The notes below the pieces were generated by a model. The model was not told where the DNA came from. It worked only from the letters and a program-made list of their open reading frames with translations, and searched no databases. From assembly GCF_006716865.1 (NCBI RefSeq), contig NZ_VFPT01000001.1, positions 1,855,001-1,919,000 of the forward strand: a stretch of DNA of 64,000 bases. Reading direction: 5' to 3'. The stretch is from Roseinatronobacter monicus (GTDB taxonomy: Bacteria > Pseudomonadota > Alphaproteobacteria > Rhodobacterales > Rhodobacteraceae). This document shows positions 54,419 to 62,117 of the stretch, in pieces. A program made the position numbers and the translations under genes. The stretch's first letter is position 1. Each line of letters begins with the position of its first letter.

Positions 54419-55291
54419 ATGGGCGATACGACCGACGGATCTAGAGCAGCGCATCGCGCGCTAGAGGATCTAAAAGAGAGTTACACGCGCGGCCTGTTTG
54501 GCCGGCTGTTCGATGCCTTAACCCCCGATGACGAAGATGACCCCGAGCGGGCGCATGCTTTGGGACAGACCCTTCCGGGGCTGGCCAATCTGCAACGCCT
54601 GAAGGTGGAAGATGTCGCCATCCCCAAAGCCGAGATTATCGCGCTGGAGCAAGGCGCGGAATTGCCCGACATCGTGGCAACATTCCGCGAATCCGGCTAT
54701 TCGCGCATTCCGGTCTATGATGAAACCCTCGACAAGCCGCTGGGGCTGCTGCTGCTGAAGGACTTGGCGCTGCGCTACGGGTTCAATGGCCATCACGCCA
54801 TTGATCTGCGCGCCATTCTGCGCCCGATCCTGTATGTCCCCCCTTCGATGCCGCTGTCGGTTCTGCTGCGCAAGATGCAGGCCGAGCGCACGCATTTCGC
54901 GCTTGTCATTGACGAATATGGCGGCGTTGACGGACTGGTCACAATCGAAGACCTGCTGGAGCAGGTCGTCGGCGAGATTGAGGATGAGCACGACACCGAA
55001 GACGAGGCCGACATCGTGCGCGAAAGCAGCGCAAGCCTGCTGGCCAATGCGCGTGCGCCCTTGGCCGCACTGGAAGAAGAACTGGGCTTTGCGCTGACCG
55101 ACGAGGATGAAGAGGAAGAAATCGACACGCTTGGCGGGTTGGTCTTTCTGCTATCAGGTCGCGTGCCTGTGCGTGGCGAAGTGATTGCCCACCCGTCCGG
55201 GCTTGAGTTCGAGGTGATTGATGCCGAGCCGCGCCGCATCAAGCGGTTGCGTGTGCACCTGCCTGAAACCTTGCGTGACGCGGCACAATGA
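54419..55291 (+). CDS. corC: CorC/HlyC-type CBS-domain protein
   Basis: A 290-residue cytoplasmic protein with two CBS repeats (about residues 60-180) and a C-terminal CorC_HlyC transporter-associated domain (about 195-285). The family motif DEYGGVDGLVTIEDLLEQVVGEI is at about 160-185, split by one residue from the preceding FALVI. It lacks the DUF21 membrane domain, as in E. coli YbeX. The related protein is linked to Mg/Co efflux and to ribosome maturation with ybeY/ybeZ. A GGAAAGGAAAA site precedes the ATG. Confidence 0.93.
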   Translation: MGDTTDGSRAAHRALEDLKESYTRGLFGRLFDALTPDDEDDPERAHALGQTLPGLANLQRLKVEDVAIPKAEIIALEQGAELPDIVATFRESGYSRIPVYDETLDKPLGLLLLKDLALRYGFNGHHAIDLRAILRPILYVPPSMPLSVLLRKMQAERTHFALVIDEYGGVDGLVTIEDLLEQVVGEIEDEHDTEDEADIVRESSASLLANARAPLAALEEELGFALTDEDEEEEIDTLGGLVFLLSGRVPVRGEVIAHPSGLEFEVIDAEPRRIKRLRVHLPETLRDAAQ

Positions 55292-55316
55292 CCTTTGCTG
55301 ATTTGCGGATGCAGGC

Positions 55317-56840
55317 ATGAGCGCCCGGCACCTCTGGCTGCACCGCGCACGGCTCGCGGCGCTCTATGGCGGGCTTGGTGTGGTTGTGGCCACAGGTCAG
55401 GCACCGCTGGGGTGGTGGTGGCTGTCTATCGCGACCTTGGCGGGGGTGTTCGCTTCGCTGCCGCTGGCGGGCACGCCGCGCGCCTTTGGCGGGCGGATGT
55501 GGTTGGCGGGCACCGGCTATTTCGGCGCGGCGCTGTTCTGGATCATCGAGCCGTTTTTCATTGAACCCGAGATACACGGCTGGATGGCCCCTTTTGCGCT
55601 GGTGCTGATGGCGGCGGGCATGGCGCTGTTCTGGGGGCTTGCGGGCCTGCTGTCAGCGCGACTGGCGCAGGGGCGTTTGCGGCTGTTGGTGCTGGCGGTC
55701 CTGATCGTGGCGCTGGAAATGGTGCGCGGCTGGGTCTTTACCGGCTTTCCTTGGGCGATGCTGGGCCATGCGCTGATCGGCACGCCGCTGATGCAGCTTG
55801 CGGCCATTACGGGTGCGGGCGGGCTAAGCCTGCTGCTGGTGCTGGTGGCGGCTGTGCCGGTGCTGGGGCGCGGTTGGGCGATGCGCGGCGCGGGTGCTGC
55901 ACTGGGAGCGGCGTGCCTTGCGGCGCTGTGGGGGTGGGGCAGCACGCAAACCGCCCTGCCCGCTTCGCGTGATGCCACTGTGCGCCTTGCGCAACCCAAT
56001 GCGCCACAAGACCAGAAATGGCGCGACGACAATATGTTGATGTTCTTCAACCGGTTGCTGGACCAGACTGCAAGTCCGGCAGACCCTGCGCCAGACCTGA
56101 TCCTTTGGCCGGAAACCTCGGTGCCGTTCTTGCTGGAATATGCAGGCGATGCGTTGCAGATCATCGCGGATGCGGCAGCCTTGCAGGGGCCGGACACAGT
56201 GGTCGGCTTCGGGGTGCAACGTCTGGAGGAGGAGCGGTTTTACAACAGCCTTGCGCTGTTGAATGTCGATGCCGACATCACCCATATCTATGACAAGCAT
56301 CACCTTGTGCCGTTTGGCGAATATATCCCTTTGGCCGAATGGCTGATGGGCACGCCCATTGGCGGGTTGGCGGGTCAGGCGTTGCGCGGCTATAGCGCCG
56401 GTCCGGGGCCGGAAGTGCTGGATCTGGGGCCATTGGGGCTGGCGCTGCCCCTGATCTGCTACGAATCGATTTTTCCGCGCCATCTGCGCACCGAGACGCG
56501 CCCCGATTGGGTGCTGCAAGTCACAAATGACGCATGGTTTGGCGAAGTGACCGGCCCCTTCCAGCATCTTGAACAGGCGCGCTTGCGCGCAGTCGAGCAG
56601 GGCTTGCCGGTGTTGCGGGTGGCGAATACAGGCGTGTCGGCCTTTATCGACGCCCGCGGCGCGATCATAGCGAAGCTGGGACTGGGCGAGACGGGGTTTA
56701 TCGACAGCGCCATTCCCGGTGCCCTGCCCCCCACAGTATACGCACGCCACGGCGATTGGCCCATGATTTTGGTGCTGGCCGTTTTGTTGGGTGGGGCGGT
56801 CACGGCCTGCCGACTGCGCCGCAGACTTGGTGAGGCTTGA
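55317..56840 (+). CDS. lnt: Apolipoprotein N-acyltransferase
   Basis: Inner-membrane enzyme that adds the third acyl chain to lipoproteins before Lol export. The 507-residue product has six N-terminal helices and a periplasmic nitrilase domain with the Glu-Lys-Cys triad: Glu266 (WPETSVPF), Lys327 (YDKHHLVPFGEY) and Cys381 (LICYESIFPR). A C-terminal helix anchors the end. It closes the miaB-ybeZ-ybeY-corC-lnt run. Confidence 0.95.
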   Translation: MSARHLWLHRARLAALYGGLGVVVATGQAPLGWWWLSIATLAGVFASLPLAGTPRAFGGRMWLAGTGYFGAALFWIIEPFFIEPEIHGWMAPFALVLMAAGMALFWGLAGLLSARLAQGRLRLLVLAVLIVALEMVRGWVFTGFPWAMLGHALIGTPLMQLAAITGAGGLSLLLVLVAAVPVLGRGWAMRGAGAALGAACLAALWGWGSTQTALPASRDATVRLAQPNAPQDQKWRDDNMLMFFNRLLDQTASPADPAPDLILWPETSVPFLLEYAGDALQIIADAAALQGPDTVVGFGVQRLEEERFYNSLALLNVDADITHIYDKHHLVPFGEYIPLAEWLMGTPIGGLAGQALRGYSAGPGPEVLDLGPLGLALPLICYESIFPRHLRTETRPDWVLQVTNDAWFGEVTGPFQHLEQARLRAVEQGLPVLRVANTGVSAFIDARGAIIAKLGLGETGFIDSAIPGALPPTVYARHGDWPMILVLAVLLGGAVTACRLRRRLGEA

Positions 56841-56879
56841 CGCAACGCCATTGGGTAACTGCCATTCGGTCAGGGCAGA

Positions 56880-57920
56880 TCAGCCGTCACAGATATTCAT
56901 CAGGCTGACCCATTGCCCATCCGTTAACAGGGCGGACATGGGCGGCTCTCCGGCCATTGGATCGCCTGCGCGCAGTGCTGCGCCAAGTTGCTCCAGCGCG
57001 GGGTCGAGGGGGAAGGGATTGTCGACCAGCGGGCGGGTCGACAGCTCGGCCCGCGCAAACCGCTCCAAGACCTCATTGGCGTCGGGCACAGCAAGCGGGG
57101 CACGTAACACCGCTTCTGAATAGCCCGACATTGCCGAAGCGGGCATCTCTGCCGAAGTCAGCAGACGGAAGGTCGCCACCACGCCCGCATAGGTCAATAG
57201 CGGGTGCAACGGATCGTCATCTGCGTTGCGCTGTGCTGCCATAAGCAATGCACCGGCCAAAGCCTCTGGGCTGTCGGCCTCATCCAGCAGGCGGGCATCG
57301 ATGATGAACAGCCGCCCCATGACATGCTGCACGCGCGGCTGATCGACCGGCAGCCCGCGCATGACAACAATCTGCGCAGGGGTCTGAAACAATCTGCGTT
57401 GCAGACTGGCAATCGCGGGGCCGCCATAAGGGCTGAGGCATTCGCGCGCCCCTGTCAACACAAGGTCATGGCGCATCCGGTCCGCCAACTCGACCCGCTT
57501 TGCCATCGGCACCACAGAGGCAGTATGCTGCACAAGGGCGGGCGGCACAATCAGCGCCGCCGCCAGCACCACCCCAAGGCTGAGGGTCGCAAGTATGGGC
57601 CTGCGCAATCGCGCCATCAGGCTGCGGGGGGGGCTGAGTGCTGCTTGCACCACCTTTAGCGCATCAATAAGCCAGTCATCATCCAGCTCCAGCACCTCGC
57701 CCCCGTCGCCTTCGGGGCTATAGAGCGCGGGGCGCTTGCCGGGGTTCAGGCGGATCACGGCGGGCAGCGACCAATGGCTGAGTACGATCATGCTGCGGCT
57801 GTCGGCAATAACGAGCGTTGCCTCGCCGAAGCTGACCACGACGTCGCGCCTCTGGTCATTACCAGAGGCGGTCCATAAACCCGGACCTTCTAGTCTGCGA
57901 TACTGCTCGAGCGCGGTCAT
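56880..57920 (-). CDS. Unrecognised membrane protein
   Basis: A 346-residue protein. Residues 1-105 look soluble, with WTASGNDQRRDVVVSFGEATL, then one clear helix at about 112-131 (LATLSLGVVLAAALIVPPAL), then a large probable periplasmic domain of about 215 residues with an Ala/Leu-rich helical part (DSPEALAGALLMAAQRNADDD). No HExxH or other catalytic motif was seen. The gene stands between lnt (convergent) and the IS630 elements. It is long and has the codon bias of its neighbours, so it is probably real. Confidence 0.75.
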   Translation of the reverse strand: MTALEQYRRLEGPGLWTASGNDQRRDVVVSFGEATLVIADSRSMIVLSHWSLPAVIRLNPGKRPALYSPEGDGGEVLELDDDWLIDALKVVQAALSPPRSLMARLRRPILATLSLGVVLAAALIVPPALVQHTASVVPMAKRVELADRMRHDLVLTGARECLSPYGGPAIASLQRRLFQTPAQIVVMRGLPVDQPRVQHVMGRLFIIDARLLDEADSPEALAGALLMAAQRNADDDPLHPLLTYAGVVATFRLLTSAEMPASAMSGYSEAVLRAPLAVPDANEVLERFARAELSTRPLVDNPFPLDPALEQLGAALRAGDPMAGEPPMSALLTDGQWVSLMNICDG

Positions 57921-58068
57921 GCCGCCTGCCTGCTCTTGTTGTTTTGCGGGATCCTACATCAAGGCTGCTTGCAAAGCCAGCGTTCAGATACCCCATATCG
58001 GACTGCAAAATGCGATTCTGCAGATTATCGTGACACGAAAAAGCCCCGATTATACCAATCAGCATTGA

Positions 58069-58587
58069 TCAGAACTCTTGAGCCCAGTCGCGGGTTCCAA
58101 TGGAGGTGATTGTGTCGGGCATGCTGACCAATTTGTTCCAAGCCTTGCAGCAATGATCTACGATGTCTTCATAGGTTTCGAAGATGAGGTTTGATAGCCA
58201 GTTGTCTCGCATGAATTGCCAGATGTTTTCGACTGGATTGAGTTCTGGGCATTTTGCGGGGATCGGGATGATGGTGATGTTGTCCGGAATGACCAGCTTG
58301 TCAGTCATGTGCCATGCGGCTTGATCCACGAGCACAGCCCCATGTGCTTTGGGTGCGACAGTTTGGGAGATTTCAGCAAGATGCAGGGCCATCGCTTCGG
58401 TATTGCACGCTGGCAGCACAAGACCTGCAGCTTTCCCGAGGGCTGGGCAAATCGCTCCAAAGATGTAGCTTGAACTCGTGCGCTGATCATGTGGGGCGGA
58501 AGGTCGCGTACCGCGCTTCGCCCATCGGCGCGTGATCTTGTTTTTCTGGCCGACACGCGCTTCATCTTGGAACCAGACTTCGATCAC
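58069..58587 (-). CDS. IS630-family transposase, OrfB (DDE part)
   Basis: Catalytic half, 172 residues when counted from the GTG at 58587. DDE motifs are WFQDEARVGQKN (first Asp), GAVLVDQAAWHM (second Asp) and IPAKCPELNPVENIWQFMRD (Glu). It is probably made by -1 frameshift from OrfA: reading back in this frame gives FKKKGFAAAVAKLRARLLQG before the GTG. Catalytic residues are intact. Confidence 0.9.
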   Translation of the reverse strand: MIEVWFQDEARVGQKNKITRRWAKRGTRPSAPHDQRTSSSYIFGAICPALGKAAGLVLPACNTEAMALHLAEISQTVAPKAHGAVLVDQAAWHMTDKLVIPDNITIIPIPAKCPELNPVENIWQFMRDNWLSNLIFETYEDIVDHCCKAWNKLVSMPDTITSIGTRDWAQEF

Positions 58588-58619
58588 AGTGCCTTGCAGG
58601 AGCCGTGCGCGGAGCTTTG

Positions 58620-59132
58620 CTACTGCGGCTGCAAACCCTTTTTTTTAAAGTCCTCCAGTGCGGCTGTATCTTGCGCGTGATGGCGCGGGCGTGCTGTGAG
58701 TTTGACATAACCAAGCGCCCTGAGTTCCCGGCTTATCGACGTCTCGTGAAGTGAAATCCCAAATGTGTCTGCAATCCATTTCCTCAGATCACTCAGGCGC
58801 CAGCGGACGACCCCATGGACCGATAAGGTCGGACCGCTCTCAACAATTGCAGCAAGCGCCCTGCGCTGCTCATCGTTAAGCTTAGACTGCTGACCAGGAG
58901 CTTTGCCGTTGATCAAGCCGTCAGGCCCGCGGGCATTAAACCGCTCCACCCAGTCACGGACAATTTGTAGGCCAACACCACCAATCCGAGCAGCATCGCT
59001 GCGCCGACCGCCATCATAGATCTCCGCCAGCGCCAAAAGCCTGCGGGCTTGGTTGGCATCCTTTGTCTTTCGCGCAAGTTCTCTCAACTTCATGCCGTCG
59101 TAGTCTGTCCGTAACGCGAGCGCTGCGCCCAT
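58620..59132 (-). CDS. IS630-family transposase, OrfA (helix-turn-helix part)
   Basis: N-terminal half, 170 residues, with two HTH regions (RRSDAARIGGVGLQIVRDWV and RKWIADTFGISLHETSISRE). It ends FKKKGLQPQ. A run of eight A on the minus strand (T8 at about 58640-58647) codes the Lys residues and is the likely -1 slippage site joining it to OrfB. GGGAGG precedes the ATG at 59132. Confidence 0.88.
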   Translation of the reverse strand: MGAALALRTDYDGMKLRELARKTKDANQARRLLALAEIYDGGRRSDAARIGGVGLQIVRDWVERFNARGPDGLINGKAPGQQSKLNDEQRRALAAIVESGPTLSVHGVVRWRLSDLRKWIADTFGISLHETSISRELRALGYVKLTARPRHHAQDTAALEDFKKKGLQPQ

Positions 59133-59266
59133 AGAGAGGCCCTCCCCAGAAAATCTGACGCCATTGAGTCAGATCTTCATAGATTTGGGAATCCCAAAAC
59201 CCTCAGAAGAGTCAGATTTCGCGAGACTTGGTATTAGTTCGCGTTTTCGCCGTTTCGGTCTTGTTA

Positions 59267-60405
59267 TACTCCGAGTCCTGTGGAACCCGAGTTTTGCTTG
59301 ACGGTTCGGTTTGATTGGATTCTGATGGGTTCATGCGTATTGAGCCGAAATTCCTGACATCTTCAGAACGTGCTGAGCTGATGTCCTGTGTGCGACGCCA
59401 TCGCGAGGATCACGGTGTTGCGCGTCGCGCCAATGCGATTTTGCTGCTGGATGAGGGCAAATCCTGCCAACTGATCGCCGAATTTCTTTACCTTGACGAT
59501 GATACGGTTCGTCTTTGGTACAAGGCTTACCGCGAAGGGGGCTGGGACCTCCTATCCACTGATGGATGGAAGGGCGGTCAATCCCGGATGACCTCGGCTC
59601 AGGAGGCCGAACTCAGCGCGTGGCTGGAGGATCGTTTTTGTCGTTCGACGACCGAGGTCCGGGCCCATATCTCCGCGACGTATGGCTTGGAGTATTCCCA
59701 TTCTGGCTGCATCAAGCTTCTGACGCGTCTGGGGTTTGAGTATCGCAAGCCGAAGGGACTTCCGCGCGTTGCGCCTGCCGCAGCACAAGCCGCCTTCATC
59801 GAGATGTATCAGCGCTTGCTGAACGAGTTGGGGGCTGATGAAGCTGTCTATTTCGCAGATGCCGTGCATCCGGAGTATCAGACGAAACCGGCTTATGGTT
59901 GGGTGAAGGCCGGGACAAATCCTGCCGTGCAGACCACAGCAGGGCGTGGGCGTGTGAACATCCATGGTGCACTGAACTTGGAAACATTCGATTTGTCGTT
60001 TGTCGAGCCGATTACGGTAGACGGGATCAGCGCTGTCCAGCTCTTGGCCAAAATCGAGGCATCCAACCCTTACAAGCGCCTCATCCACGTGATCTGGGAC
60101 AACGCGGCGTATCATAAAGGGCAAGAGGTGCGAGACTTCCTTGCAAGGCCGGACTGCCGCATCCACTTGATCCCATTGCCGCCATATTGCCCACATCTCA
60201 ACCCGATTGAACGATTGTGGGCCGTCATGCACCGCTGTGTCACACACAATCAGTATTATCCCACGCAAAAGCAATTTGCCGATGCGATACTCGCATTTTT
60301 TCGAAAAACCCTCCCCAACGAATGGCGGAGCTTCCGCGACACCATCTCCGACAACTTCCGTGTCATCTCACACGACAATTTTCGGGTTTTCGCGTAAGGC
60401 GGGTA
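59267..60405 (+). mobile_element. IS630-family insertion sequence, third type
   Basis: About 1.14 kb with a single transposase ORF, flanked by TA at 59265-59266 and 60406-60407, which fits the IS630 target duplication. The ends are only weakly inverted (TACTCCGAG... against TACCCGCCT...), sharing about half of 23 positions. It lies between the second-type IS630 and the tandem Hint-like genes. Confidence 0.78.
59333..60397 (+). CDS. IS630-family transposase, single ORF
   Basis: About 354 residues in one frame, unlike the two frameshifted IS630 transposases elsewhere in the window. It has an HTH (SCQLIAEFLYLDDDTVRLWY), the linker GWKGGQSRM, and the DDE motifs YFADAVHPEYQT (first Asp), VIWDNAAYHKG (second Asp) and LPPYCPHLNPIERLWAVMH (Glu). 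The ATG at 59333 is taken; a start at 59315 is also in frame. The coding region ends inside the right terminal repeat. Confidence 0.9.
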   Translation: MRIEPKFLTSSERAELMSCVRRHREDHGVARRANAILLLDEGKSCQLIAEFLYLDDDTVRLWYKAYREGGWDLLSTDGWKGGQSRMTSAQEAELSAWLEDRFCRSTTEVRAHISATYGLEYSHSGCIKLLTRLGFEYRKPKGLPRVAPAAAQAAFIEMYQRLLNELGADEAVYFADAVHPEYQTKPAYGWVKAGTNPAVQTTAGRGRVNIHGALNLETFDLSFVEPITVDGISAVQLLAKIEASNPYKRLIHVIWDNAAYHKGQEVRDFLARPDCRIHLIPLPPYCPHLNPIERLWAVMHRCVTHNQYYPTQKQFADAILAFFRKTLPNEWRSFRDTISDNFRVISHDNFRVFA

Positions 60406-60462
60406 TAACAATCATTACCAAACCGGGTAATTGCCCGATTCACTGAGATAAAGGATACGAAT

Positions 60463-61200
60463 ATGATTTCCCTTGATCCCTCAGTACACCAGTTTGCTGC
60501 GCGTTTTGGCAGCCATTACCGATACACGACACAAGACCCATTATGCGAATCCATCCAACCCTATCAATCTGACCACACATTGCGAGAAAAGGGATTGTTG
60601 TCTGGGACACTGGTCGCCAACCAAAACGGGTGGGTATCAGTGGACACCATCGCGCCCGGCGATATGGTGCTGACATTCGACAACGGAATGCAACGAGTTG
60701 CGGCAAAACATCATGTGACCCTGGAGCGCGGGGCGATCCCGTTAAACAAGGCCTTTACCATGTTCGTGCCAAAAGGGGCGCTTGGCAATCGCAAGGACAT
60801 GCACATCCTGCCGATGCAGGAGTTGATCGTCGAGTCGGACCGCGCGGAAACCTTGTTTGGCGATCCTTTCGTGCTGATGCCTGCCTATCTGCTGGATGGC
60901 TACAGGGGGATTCAAAAGCAAAGTTTTGACGATGACTTGCAGGTTTTCATCCTGCTGTTTGAGACAGAGCAGATTATCTACACCAATGGCGGCTTGCTGG
61001 CACTTGGGCAAATGCTGGCGAGCGCGCTGAGCGATGCACCGCATCGGTTGCACGCCGACGCCGCCTATCCGCGCCTTACCCAAAATGAAATGATGCTGGT
61101 TGCGGAATGGCGAAACGATGCCCCCATCGCCTACCCAGCATTTGCGGCGCAAAGCATTGAAGAAACATGGGCCGATCTTAACACGAAGCTCAAATTATAG
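60463..61200 (+). CDS. Hint-domain-like protein without catalytic cysteine, paralogue 1
   Basis: A 245-residue protein with the shape of a Hedgehog/intein (Hint_2) domain: GLLSGTLVANQNGWVSVD, then IAPGDMVLTFDNGMQRV, and HILPMQELIVESDRAETLFG. In active Hint domains a Cys stands four residues before the Gly of the GT motif; here that position is Gly44. The SPxH-type histidine block is replaced by PMQE. It is therefore probably a non-splicing relative. It starts 58 bp from an IS630 end. Confidence 0.78.
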   Translation: MISLDPSVHQFAARFGSHYRYTTQDPLCESIQPYQSDHTLREKGLLSGTLVANQNGWVSVDTIAPGDMVLTFDNGMQRVAAKHHVTLERGAIPLNKAFTMFVPKGALGNRKDMHILPMQELIVESDRAETLFGDPFVLMPAYLLDGYRGIQKQSFDDDLQVFILLFETEQIIYTNGGLLALGQMLASALSDAPHRLHADAAYPRLTQNEMMLVAEWRNDAPIAYPAFAAQSIEETWADLNTKLKL

Positions 61201-61412
61201 GAACATGCGCCCCACCCGCCAAAGATATGGTTGTCCAGCATTTGGGGGGTGCCATGTTCCGCCCTGCCCCGCGCATAGCGCACCATCGGGCAAAAGCGCG
61301 CGACATAAAGTTACCTTATTTGCGGCCAATTTTGGACGCGTAGACACGTCTAAATAAAGTCACAGACAGGCGCAAACCGCGTCGCAACACAGCCGGAATT
61401 GAAGGAAAGCCC

Positions 61413-62075
61413 ATGTCCCTCTTGTCATCTTCGATGGATATTCTCACAACACGGTTGAAGCCTTTTCTTGATATTTCGGCGCGCGCGCCGCGCCGCTCGA
61501 CGGCTAAGGTGCCATCAACCGGTTCCATGTTGCGCGAAGTCGGCCTGATGTCGGGCACAATGGTCGCCACAGATACCGGCTGGTGCCCGATTGAACGTGT
61601 CCTTGCCGATGACCAGATCATGACATTTGACAATGGGATGCAGACCGTGGTGCAAAACCGCGCAATTGTGATCCGGCGCAAGGACATCCCCGACCACAAG
61701 GCCTTTAGCATGTTTGTGCCGCGCGGTGTTCTGGGCAACCGCACTGATCTGAATTTGCTGCCGATGCAGGAGGTTATTCTTGAATCAGATGCAGCCGAGG
61801 AAATGTTTGGAAACGCTTTTGTGCTGACCCCCGCCGTTTTGCTTGCGGGTTATCAGGGCATCACGCGTCACCCGATCATGACGGACATCAAACTGCATAT
61901 GCTGACATTCAAGGAAGAACAGATCGTGCAGACAGATGGCGAGATTCTGGTGCTGGCCCAAAGCGAGCGCTGTTTTTCGCCCTTTGCAGAAACTGTCGGG
62001 GCCGACCGGAATGTGTATCCGCGTTTGACGCAGGCACAGGTTCTTGAACTGGTCAACGCAGAGAACGGACATTAA
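61413..62075 (+). CDS. Hint-domain-like protein without catalytic cysteine, paralogue 2
   Basis: A 220-residue paralogue of the preceding gene. It shares LREVGLMSGTMVATDTGW, MTFDNGMQTV, the ALGNR-type VLGNRTDLNLLPMQEVILESD and YPRLTQ near the end. Gly44 again stands where the Hint nucleophile would be. The N-terminal 35 residues differ and are basic (RAPRRSTAK). The two genes are 212 bp apart on the same strand. Similar Hint-type proteins occur in Rhodobacterales; their role is unknown. Confidence 0.8.
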   Translation: MSLLSSSMDILTTRLKPFLDISARAPRRSTAKVPSTGSMLREVGLMSGTMVATDTGWCPIERVLADDQIMTFDNGMQTVVQNRAIVIRRKDIPDHKAFSMFVPRGVLGNRTDLNLLPMQEVILESDAAEEMFGNAFVLTPAVLLAGYQGITRHPIMTDIKLHMLTFKEEQIVQTDGEILVLAQSERCFSPFAETVGADRNVYPRLTQAQVLELVNAENGH

Positions 62076-62079
62076 TCGC

Positions 62080-62103
62080 GCCGCGCGGCTTTCACCGCGC
62101 GGC
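62080..62103. terminator. GC-rich hairpin between convergent genes
   Basis: GCCGCGCGG (62080-62088) pairs perfectly with CCGCGCGGC (62095-62103) around a 6-nt loop. It is between the stop of the second Hint-like gene and the 3' end of the fatty-acid oxidation gene. There is no T-run on either side, so it may act as a Rho-assisted or stabilising structure for both. Confidence 0.55.
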
Positions 62104-62117
62104 AAGAGGGTGGCCTA

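Larger units (their letters stand above)
58052..59234 (-). mobile_element. IS630-family insertion sequence, second type
   Basis: A two-ORF IS630 transposase with inverted ends of about 30 bp: the left ATACCAA...ACTCTT (58052-58079) and the right read inward ATACCAA...ACTCTT to 59234. No clear TA duplication was found, partly because the ends themselves include TA steps. Its right end is only 32 bp from the next IS. Confidence 0.82.
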
